Shown piece after piece: positions 1 through 5,459 of a stretch of 5,878 nt of DNA; position 1 is the stretch's first letter; each line of letters begins with the position of its first letter. The notes beneath the pieces are model-generated. The model saw only the letters and a program-made list of their open reading frames with translations. It was not told the origin of the DNA and searched no databases. Both the position numbers and the translations under genes were made by a program. The stretch comes from Actinomycetes bacterium. GTDB taxonomy: Bacteria > Actinomycetota > Acidimicrobiia > Acidimicrobiales > Acidimicrobiaceae. The stretch lies in NCBI GenBank assembly GCA_021792075.1, contig JAJYVK010000116.1, positions 1 through 5,878 of the forward strand, in the 5' to 3' direction.

Positions 1-117
1 GACCAGGAGACGCCAGACGAGGATGACCCCAATTATGACGGATACGTCGTCTACGATTTACTTACATATTTGCAGGGGATGCTAATCGACGAGATGCAGA
101 CTGAGGAGCGGAGCTAA
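1..117 (+). CDS. C-terminal end of an unidentified acidic protein (partial)
   Basis: Reading frame 1 is open from the window edge to a TAA at 115-117 and encodes the last 38 residues of a protein whose start lies upstream. The tail is strongly acidic: about 12 of 38 residues are Asp or Glu and only one is Arg. It has a short acidic linker (PDEDDPNYDGY) followed by a probable amphipathic helix (YDLLTYLQGMLIDEM). I do not recognise the family and cannot assign a function. It lies on the same strand as the following operon, 104 nt upstream of it. No T-rich intrinsic terminator separates them, so read-through is possible. A chance open frame of 38 codons cannot be excluded, but the composition looks protein-like. 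Confidence 0.55.
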   Translation, partial: DQETPDEDDPNYDGYVVYDLLTYLQGMLIDEMQTEERS

Positions 118-221
118 CGATCAAAGATCGCGAGTTCCAAGTCTAAGACTGGGACCGCCGCGAGACCACGGGTCCCGCTATGTCAGCCGTTGAATAATTC
201 CAAAGAACCTAAGGACATGGA
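118..221 (+). promoter_or_regulatory. Intergenic region with three consecutive inverted repeats and a possible promoter
   Basis: This 104-nt gap precedes the four-gene operon. It holds, in order: GATC-AAA-GATC (119-129); AGTCT-A-AGACT (140-150); and GGGACC/GGTCCC (151-156 with 171-176, 14-nt loop). The second and third abut. A hexamer AATAAT at 193-198 matches the sigma-70 -10 consensus at five of six positions and would place a transcription start near 205, but I see no good -35 at the usual spacing. The third repeat would overlap the -35 zone, so it could be an operator. It lacks a following T-tract, so it is a poor intrinsic terminator for the upstream gene. All of this is pattern-based inference. 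Confidence 0.3.
211..215 (+). promoter_or_regulatory. Ribosome binding site of the fusion oxidoreductase gene
   Basis: AAGGA lies 6 nt before the ATG at 222. This is a good Shine-Dalgarno match and supports that start codon. Confidence 0.7.
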
Positions 222-1907
222 ATGAGTCAGGCTTCCAAAAGAGTTGCAGCTACTGGATTTGCAGCACACCCAAGGGCGGCCACATTGGTCCAGAATTGTC
301 TGTCCGGATCGATCGAGTTCGACTTCTTGGAGCCACCTCTTGATCGAGAGATGCTATTCGACCTTCAGGCACTGATAATAGGTCCTGCGTTCGACTTCAA
401 ATCTGACCTGTATGCCTCGGACATAAATGACGCTTCACAAAAAGGCGTGAACGTAGTCGTGCTGGGCCCGTCATGCGGTTCGGGCTCCCCTGCTTGGCAG
501 AAGCTCACTGGAGTCGAGGCGGTTACCTCCAAGCCCGCAGGTGAGTGGTTCTTCAAAATCCAAGACTTCCCACCACTGACAGCACGCCTTTCGAACGAGT
601 TCGTCGCGGTCGGCCAGCTGACGGCTCTCGAACTTCGAGATGACGCCAAGGCGCTCCTGACGACAAGCATCGCGTTCAGAGACCATATAACCGCAGCGAT
701 CAGACGTCTTCCATCTTCCAGCGTCTGCACGTTTGGCTTCAACCCGACTTCGGATCATCTCTCCCGGGATCTCGAAGCGTTGATCAGGAGAGCCGCGATG
801 ACAGGAGCCAATACCAAAGCGGGACCTTCCTCTCTCGGCGTGGGAATCATAGGCTACGGCGCCTTCGGGGGGATGGGGAGCTATCATGCGGCTGCCGTGT
901 CCGCGGTACCCGGACTCCATCTGGCGGCCGTTGTCGACAACGACCCCCTAAGACGCGATGCTGCAGCGATGGAGTTCCCAAGCGTAAAGGCGTACCGGTC
1001 GGCAGATGAGCTGGCTTTAGATGACGCGGTGGACATCTGCATCGTGGCCACTCCCCCGGTTAGCCATGCAGAGCTTTCGATGGCGCTTCTCGATGCGGGC
1101 AAGCACGTGATCAGCGAAAAACCTATGTGCCTGACCCTCAGGGAAGCCAATCGTCTTATTGCCAAGGCCAAGGAAAGAGACAGGATGCTGAGCGTGAACC
1201 AGAATCGCAGATGGGACCGCGACTTCCGCTCAGTAGCCAAGGCGGTATCGGACGGAAAGGTCGGAAACCTCTTCAACATCGAAACTTTTGTAGGCGGCTT
1301 CGAGCACCCCTGTAGAGCCTGGCACTCAGAAGAGTCTGTCTCTGGTGGAGCAGTCTTCGACTGGGGCTCCCATCATGTCGACCAGATAGTCCAGCTCTAC
1401 GGCGGCGCCCCTGCCAAGGTGAGCGCGTCGCAGCACAAGCGAGTATGGCACGACGTCACCAACGTCGATCAGATACGGGTGCACATGCTTTTGGAGGATG
1501 GCCGGGAGGCCGAGTTCTTCCAGAGCGACATTGCTGCGATCAGAAAACCAAAGTACTTTATCCAGGGAACTATTGGTACTATCGTTGGCCATTATCGCCC
1601 GATAGTCGAGGAAACCGTTAGCTTGCCTTTTGGTTACGAAGAACACGAGCATCACTACGCGGAGGCTCCTGCCGAGTTGAGACTGGCAAGATATGAAAGC
1701 GAGCGCGGATTGGCCCTAGAGACTATCCCGCTGGCAAGCCAGCAGAGGTTCGCCTTTCATAGAAACATCGCTAACCACCTGCTGCTCGGAGAGCCCCTGG
1801 CTGTGACTCCAGAATCCGTTGCGACGGTCATCGCAACCTTGGAAGCAGCCCAGCTATCAAGCTCCACGGATTCTCAATATGTCAAGCTAAGCGAGGTTGA
1901 ATGCTGA
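222..1907 (+). CDS. Fusion protein: ThuA/GATase-like N-domain plus Gfo/Idh/MocA oxidoreductase
   Basis: This 561-aa cytoplasmic protein has two parts. Residues ~1-192 look like a flavodoxin-fold, class I glutamine-amidotransferase-like domain of the ThuA kind, with alternating strands and helices (ALIIG near 50, NVVVLG near 77-82). No G-x-C-x-G nucleophile elbow is present, so amidotransferase activity is unlikely. Residues ~205-561 are a Gfo/Idh/MocA NAD(P)-dependent oxidoreductase. The Rossmann motif is G211-Y-G213-A-F-G216, an acidic residue ends the second strand (VVDND near 238-241), the cofactor/catalytic motif is E299-K300-P301, and the C-terminal signature SGGAVFDWGSHHVD provides D380 and H384. 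Lys-Asp-His in this spacing is the catalytic set known from inositol dehydrogenase relatives, so oxidation or reduction of a sugar, cyclitol or similar hydroxyl is likely. The substrate is unknown. Typical family members are 330-390 aa; the extra length is the N-domain. The next gene starts 7 nt before this stop codon. The family call is strong; the N-domain call is moderate. Confidence 0.88.
   Translation: MSQASKRVAATGFAAHPRAATLVQNCLSGSIEFDFLEPPLDREMLFDLQALIIGPAFDFKSDLYASDINDASQKGVNVVVLGPSCGSGSPAWQKLTGVEAVTSKPAGEWFFKIQDFPPLTARLSNEFVAVGQLTALELRDDAKALLTTSIAFRDHITAAIRRLPSSSVCTFGFNPTSDHLSRDLEALIRRAAMTGANTKAGPSSLGVGIIGYGAFGGMGSYHAAAVSAVPGLHLAAVVDNDPLRRDAAAMEFPSVKAYRSADELALDDAVDICIVATPPVSHAELSMALLDAGKHVISEKPMCLTLREANRLIAKAKERDRMLSVNQNRRWDRDFRSVAKAVSDGKVGNLFNIETFVGGFEHPCRAWHSEESVSGGAVFDWGSHHVDQIVQLYGGAPAKVSASQHKRVWHDVTNVDQIRVHMLLEDGREAEFFQSDIAAIRKPKYFIQGTIGTIVGHYRPIVEETVSLPFGYEEHEHHYAEAPAELRLARYESERGLALETIPLASQQRFAFHRNIANHLLLGEPLAVTPESVATVIATLEAAQLSSSTDSQYVKLSEVEC
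786..800 (+). promoter_or_regulatory. Possible internal translation start at the domain junction
   Basis: AGGAG at 786-790 is followed by a 7-nt spacer and an in-frame ATG at 798-800 (Met193). This is a near-ideal Shine-Dalgarno arrangement and looks stronger than the signals of the downstream genes. Initiation here would yield a 369-aa stand-alone Gfo/Idh/MocA enzyme, the usual size of the family, without the GATase-like domain. Its use is an inference. Confidence 0.4.
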
Positions 1908-2947
1908 GAGCGAAAAGAGATTCAAGCAGCTTCAAGAAAATTCGTGTAGGCGTCATAGGAGCGACCTCTTATGTCGCCAAGGCGGCCGTAATTCCTGCTA
2001 TCCACTCGTCGTCGAAGGCTGAATTAGTGGCCATGGCGTCTAGAAGCGACAAGAGAAAGCTTCCGTACAGCCATGGAATAGAGCTCTATGACAGCTATGA
2101 AGAGCTGATGCAGGCGGACGGCATCGACGCCGTTTACATCCCGATACCAAACGCGCTTCATGCCGAAACAGCAAAGTTCGCGATGGCCAATGGAAAGCAC
2201 GTGCTGTGCGAGAAGCCGCTTGCGACCTCAGCACAGGAAATCAGAGAACTTGCATCCTTCGCCAATGTCAATCAGAAAATCTTGATGGAAGCGTATATGA
2301 CCCATTACCACCCAAGGAACCAAGAGCTGATGGGAGTTGTGTCGGCCAGAAACGCGGTCAAGGTCCGGCACGTTCATGCAGGCTTCACCGGGACGCTGGA
2401 GCGAGCAGACGACTTCAGGTGGAGACCAGAGATGGGAGGAGGCTCGCTCCGGGATGTCGGCGTCTACCTCATATCGCCGATACTCGAAGCGGCTGGTCAG
2501 TTGCCGGAGTCCGTATACGGCCAGGCGGTCTACGCCGCATCTGGAGTAGACGAGAGTTTCACTGGCCTTCTGAATTTCAGCGACGGAATGACCGCCACAA
2601 TTTTCTCCTCCTTCGTTTCAGGTGAGGGGCAGTACCTCCGATACACCCTCGAGAAGGGCAGGATCAGCCTGGTCAACGCGTTCACACCGACACTCGAGGA
2701 CAACATCTTCGAGGTGAGCAACCTGAACGGCCGGCTGCAAAAGTTCAAGACCAAACCCGCCAACTCCTATCTCGAGATGGTCGACCACTTCTGCGACCTC
2801 GTCAATAACCACGTGCCGCCTTTGAGGCCTCTTTCGAGCACCTTGCTGGTTCAAACGATCATCGATAACCTGCTTCTCTCTGCTCAAAATCGTCAGATCG
2901 TCTACCTTGGTCAATCCTCCCAGCTAGATCCAACCAATTCTGCTTAA
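1901..2947 (+). CDS. Gfo/Idh/MocA family oxidoreductase (GFOR/dihydrodiol dehydrogenase-like)
   Basis: This 348-aa protein, of normal length for the family, is predicted to be a cytoplasmic NAD(P)-dependent oxidoreductase. The nucleotide-binding strand-turn is VGVIGATSYVAKAAVIPAI (residues 16-34), with a relaxed GxGxxG. It is followed by VAMASRS (43-49), AVYIPIPNALHAE (77-89) and the hallmark C103-E104-K105-P106. The active-site signature GGGSLRDVGVYLISPIL (179-195) has D185, G187 and Y189. A tyrosine in place of the histidine is typical of the glucose-fructose oxidoreductase/trans-dihydrodiol dehydrogenase branch, so this is not a duplicate of the upstream gene. The ATG at 1901 overlaps the upstream gene by 7 nt, and GAGG at 1893-1896 gives a 4-nt spacing, which indicates translational coupling. 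There is no Tat signal, unlike periplasmic GFOR of Zymomonas. The substrate is unknown. It may act in sequence with the upstream oxidoreductase on one metabolite. Confidence 0.9.
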   Translation: MLRAKRDSSSFKKIRVGVIGATSYVAKAAVIPAIHSSSKAELVAMASRSDKRKLPYSHGIELYDSYEELMQADGIDAVYIPIPNALHAETAKFAMANGKHVLCEKPLATSAQEIRELASFANVNQKILMEAYMTHYHPRNQELMGVVSARNAVKVRHVHAGFTGTLERADDFRWRPEMGGGSLRDVGVYLISPILEAAGQLPESVYGQAVYAASGVDESFTGLLNFSDGMTATIFSSFVSGEGQYLRYTLEKGRISLVNAFTPTLEDNIFEVSNLNGRLQKFKTKPANSYLEMVDHFCDLVNNHVPPLRPLSSTLLVQTIIDNLLLSAQNRQIVYLGQSSQLDPTNSA

Positions 2948-2984
2948 TGGAAATACTCTCCTGCTGGTTGCGGTTTTACTTACC

Positions 2985-3842
2985 ATGAAGACAGAGTCGG
3001 TGAGAGTAAGCAGCGACTGCAGCGTTGTAGTGGATATCATAGATGGCAAACGTGACGGCTTTTTGCTGGTCCACGGCTTAGCTTCCAACGCGAGGCTGTG
3101 GGATGGCGTGGCAGACGAACTCGGCAAACTCGGCTATAGGGTCGCAATAGTTGATCTGCGAGGACATGGCAGGTCTGACAAACCCGAGACTGGATATGAC
3201 TTTGCCACGATCTCAGCAGATCTGGCTCACGTCCTAGAACAGCTCAACAGGACAGACGGCTTTTCCAAGCCCGTTGTCGTCGGCCAATCATGGGGGGCAT
3301 CTGTAGCCGAGTCGTTTGGGGCTGAACACCCTGAGTTGACTCGAGGCATCGTTGCGGTAGACGGTGGAATGACCGCTCTTGCTGAGCGATTTCCCGAATG
3401 GTCGGAGTGCAAATTGATCCTCGCCCCACCCAACATGACAGGGATCCCATGGGAGCATTTCGAATCCGTGGTTCGCTCTAACCATCCCGACTGGCCAGAA
3501 AGCGGAATCCGAGGTGTCCTTGCCAATATGGAAAGGCTTGCTGACGGAACGTTCCGACCGTGGCTGAGCCGCGATCATCACTTCGAAATTCTCTGGCACC
3601 TCTGGCAATACAATCCGTTTGAAACCTGCGCAAGGCTGAAAGTACCGATCCTTTTTGTCCCTGCAGGAGGCGACGCCACCCGCGACCAGGAAAAGCAGAA
3701 CGGGCTAGAAAGGCTGCTGGGGCAGGTGCAAAACGCGAAGGCAGTTTGGTTCAGCCCTGCGGACCACGATATCCACGCGCAGTACCCACTACGGCTATCG
3801 ATTCTATTGCATTCCGAAGTGTTGACGGGAATCTTCTCATGA
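2985..3842 (+). CDS. Alpha/beta hydrolase fold enzyme
   Basis: This 285-aa cytoplasmic serine hydrolase shows the usual family order: oxyanion motif LLVHGLASNARLW (H30-G31), strand and turn VDLRGHGRSDKP (residues 56-67), nucleophile elbow G100-Q-S102-W-G104, probable acid D230 in PAGGD, and probable catalytic His261 in ADHDIHAQYP near the C-terminus. Residues ~135-200 form the cap and are rich in Trp, His and Pro. The family includes esterases, C-C bond hydrolases, lactonases, haloperoxidase-like enzymes and epoxide hydrolases. Nothing visible decides between these; lactone or ester hydrolysis after the upstream oxidoreductases is a reasonable guess. It starts 37 nt after the upstream stop. 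No clear Shine-Dalgarno precedes the ATG at 2985, and an in-frame GTG at 3000 is no better supported. Its end overlaps the next start as ATGA (3839-3842), so these two genes are translationally coupled. Confidence 0.9.
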   Translation: MKTESVRVSSDCSVVVDIIDGKRDGFLLVHGLASNARLWDGVADELGKLGYRVAIVDLRGHGRSDKPETGYDFATISADLAHVLEQLNRTDGFSKPVVVGQSWGASVAESFGAEHPELTRGIVAVDGGMTALAERFPEWSECKLILAPPNMTGIPWEHFESVVRSNHPDWPESGIRGVLANMERLADGTFRPWLSRDHHFEILWHLWQYNPFETCARLKVPILFVPAGGDATRDQEKQNGLERLLGQVQNAKAVWFSPADHDIHAQYPLRLSILLHSEVLTGIFS

Positions 3843-5137
3843 CAGAGAAGCCAACAATCTTGACGATCATGGGATCGGGCGAGACATCCCCAACGATGGT
3901 CAAAACCCATAGAGAAAATATCGCCATGCTGAAAAAGAAGAGCCCATCTGGTGTGATCCTTGATACACCGTTCGGATTCCAGAGCAATGCCGACGACATC
4001 TCTATGAAGGCAATCGAATACTTCAAGGTCTCGGTCAATATCGATTGCGAGATAGCCTCTTTTAGATCAGCCGAGGTCGACTCCTTGAACAGGGAGAAGT
4101 TCTTCTCGAAGCTCAGAAGAGCGGAGTTCATATTTGCAGGCCCGGGAAGCCCAACCTATGCGCTCAGGCAATGGAGAAACACTCCGGTACCCACAATCTT
4201 GACGAACAAGCTGCTAAAGGGCCCAGCCATAGTGACATTTTCAAGCGCGGCGGCTTTGACGCTTGGAAGCCACACCGTCCCCGTCTACGAGATCTACAAG
4301 GCCGGAGGTGACCCCGACTGGGTGGGCGGCCTCGATATCCTCGGAAACTTCGGGATACGGGGTGCTGTCATTCCACACTTCAACAACACGGAGGGTGGAA
4401 ATCATGATACGCGATACTGCTATCTAGGGCAGGAACGTCTAGAGCTCATGGAGTCCCGGCTGAAGGACGGGGAGTCGATCTTTGGAATAGATGAACACAC
4501 AGCTATCACCATCAACCTTGTAGATGAGACCGTAGCCATCAGTGGCAACGGAACCTTCAATATCCGAAACCAGGGGCGTCAGGCGAGCTTTGAAAGCGGG
4601 ACGACTCTGCCGCTCTCGTCGCTTAGGAACACCGAGGCTTTTTTCAGGGGACGGGTCCGGCCAAATCAAGAGCCGTCGAGGCCAAAGGATGAGGTGCTTT
4701 CACACCAGGTCTCCGCCCACGATGGCGTGTCCCCGCTGCGCGTAGCGGTAGAGGAATCACAATCTGAATTTGAAAGGGCATTGGATGAAAAGGACGTGGA
4801 CGCAGCCACAAAGGTGGCGCTCACACTACAAGGCGAAACCGAGAAGTGGCAGACAGAGACCTTCCAATCCGACGAGATGGAGCAGGCTAGGTCGGCCCTT
4901 CGCTCGATGATACTTAGACTCGGTGAACTGGCAAAGCATGGCATCACCGATCCAGAGGAGATATTCGGACCTTTTGTCGAGCTGGCAATGGAGATCAGGC
5001 TGAAAGCCAGGGAGCAGAAGCACTGGGAATACTCAGACAAGATCAGAGAGGGGCTGGAAGGTCTTGGAATTGAGGTGAGAGATATTCCTGGCGGCTCCGA
5101 GTGGATTTCAATCGGAAACAGGCGAAAGACCTACTAG
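3839..5137 (+). CDS. Peptidase S51/cyanophycinase-like protein with a CysRS-like C-terminal tail
   Basis: This 432-aa protein has two recognisable parts. Residues ~5-245 resemble the peptidase S51 group (dipeptidase E, cyanophycinase), which hydrolyses peptide or isoaspartyl-type bonds using a class I GATase-like fold. Visible motifs are IMGSGETSP (10-18), ILDTPFGFQ (40-48), FAGPGSPTYALRQW (99-112), a possible nucleophile S136 in FSSAAAL, HFNNTEGG (180-187) and GIDEHTA (216-222). The usual Gly residues around the nucleophile are Phe134 and Ala138, so activity is uncertain. A polar linker (~265-305) follows. Residues ~308-425 are helical and resemble the DALR and tail region of cysteinyl-tRNA synthetase: FERALDEKDVDAA (311-323), then EIRLKAREQKHWEYSDKIRE (385-404), LGIEVRD and GGSEW (418-422). 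No HIGH or KMSKS synthetase catalytic core is present. I chose the ATG at 3839 because it forms an ATGA overlap with the hydrolase stop and places the first beta-strand at the N-terminus. An open frame extends upstream to 3746 but would give a non-family leader. The Shine-Dalgarno is weak (GGGA at 3827-3830). tRNA-Glu begins 21 nt after the stop. Confidence 0.85.
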   Translation: MTEKPTILTIMGSGETSPTMVKTHRENIAMLKKKSPSGVILDTPFGFQSNADDISMKAIEYFKVSVNIDCEIASFRSAEVDSLNREKFFSKLRRAEFIFAGPGSPTYALRQWRNTPVPTILTNKLLKGPAIVTFSSAAALTLGSHTVPVYEIYKAGGDPDWVGGLDILGNFGIRGAVIPHFNNTEGGNHDTRYCYLGQERLELMESRLKDGESIFGIDEHTAITINLVDETVAISGNGTFNIRNQGRQASFESGTTLPLSSLRNTEAFFRGRVRPNQEPSRPKDEVLSHQVSAHDGVSPLRVAVEESQSEFERALDEKDVDAATKVALTLQGETEKWQTETFQSDEMEQARSALRSMILRLGELAKHGITDPEEIFGPFVELAMEIRLKAREQKHWEYSDKIREGLEGLGIEVRDIPGGSEWISIGNRRKTY

Positions 5138-5158
5138 TATTGACTCTCGCTGCTAATT

Positions 5159-5234
5159 GCCCCCATCGTCTAGCGGCCTAGGACATCGCCCTTTCACGGC
5201 GGTAACACGGGTTCAAATCCCGTTGGGGGTGCCA
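5159..5234 (+). tRNA. tRNA-Glu (anticodon UUC)
   Basis: A full cloverleaf can be folded. The acceptor GCCCCCA pairs with TGGGGGT (one G-U at the end). The anticodon arm TCGCC-CTTTCAC-GGCGG carries TTC at 5193-5195. The T arm is ACGGG-TTCAAAT-CCCGT, the discriminator is G, and CCA is encoded at 5232-5234. It is the first of three closely spaced tRNA genes and starts 21 nt after the S51-like gene. It may be co-transcribed with that gene or driven by a promoter inside its 3' end. Confidence 0.97.
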
Positions 5235-5271
5235 GATTCATCTCTGGAGTAGCTATGCTTTTGGTTCTACC

Positions 5272-5289
5272 CGGGCTACATTTTGCCCG
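5272..5289 (+). other. Spacer hairpin between tRNA-Glu and tRNA-Asp
   Basis: CGGGC (5272-5276) and GCCCG (5285-5289) form a 5-bp stem around an 8-nt loop that contains TTTT. It ends 3 nt before the mature 5' end of tRNA-Asp. It may simply be a structured processing spacer. As a terminator it would be atypical, because the T-run is in the loop. Confidence 0.3.
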
Positions 5290-5292
5290 CTG

Positions 5293-5367
5293 GGACCTGT
5301 GGTGCAGCTTGGAGTGCACGTCGGCCTGTCAAGCCGAAGGTCGCGGGTTCAAATCCCGTCAGGTCCG
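5293..5367 (+). tRNA. tRNA-Asp (anticodon GUC)
   Basis: The acceptor GGACCTG pairs perfectly with CAGGTCC (5360-5366). The D stem is GTGC/GCAC, the anticodon arm TCGGC-CTGTCAA-GCCGA carries GTC at 5328-5330, the T arm is GCGGG-TTCAAAT-CCCGT, and the discriminator is G5367. CCA is not encoded (CAAA follows), so a CCA-adding enzyme is needed. The 58-nt spacer from tRNA-Glu contains a small hairpin. Confidence 0.97.
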
Positions 5368-5386
5368 CAAACGGTATTGCCGTTGG

Positions 5387-5459
5387 GGTCGAGTAGCTCA
5401 GTTGGTAGAGCGCGCGCCTGAAAAGCGTGAGGTCACCGGATCGACGCCGGTCTCGACCA
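5387..5459 (+). tRNA. tRNA-Phe (anticodon GAA)
   Basis: The acceptor GGTCGAG pairs perfectly with CTCGACC (5452-5458). The D stem is GCTC/GAGC, the anticodon arm CGCGC-CTGAAAA-GCGTG carries GAA at 5420-5422, and the T arm is ACCGG-ATCGACG-CCGGT. The T-loop begins with A rather than the near-universal T54. The discriminator is A5459 and CCA is not encoded. It lies 19 nt after tRNA-Asp. No clear intrinsic terminator follows. Confidence 0.96.

Noticed and set aside
471..920. 149-codon minus-strand ORF opposite the fusion gene
   Set aside because: It lies wholly inside a gene with clear family motifs. Its Arg-rich, low-complexity translation is typical of an antisense shadow.
2206..2625. 139-codon + strand ORF inside the second oxidoreductase gene
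   Set aside because: It is an alternative frame of a gene with a conserved EKP motif and active site. Its own translation shows no family signature.
3746..3838. Upstream extension of the S51-like gene to an ATG at 3746
   Set aside because: It would overlap the hydrolase gene by 97 nt and add a leader unlike the family. The ATG at 3839 gives an ATGA overlap and puts the first beta-strand at the N-terminus.
3839..5137. The last operon gene as a true cysteinyl-tRNA synthetase or MshC
   Set aside because: Only the C-terminal tail is similar. The nucleotide-binding core with HIGH and KMSKS motifs is absent, and the N-terminal two thirds are S51-like.
5140..5145. TTGACT as a -35 box for the tRNA cluster
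   Set aside because: A -10 at normal spacing would fall inside tRNA-Glu, so it cannot drive the full tRNA.
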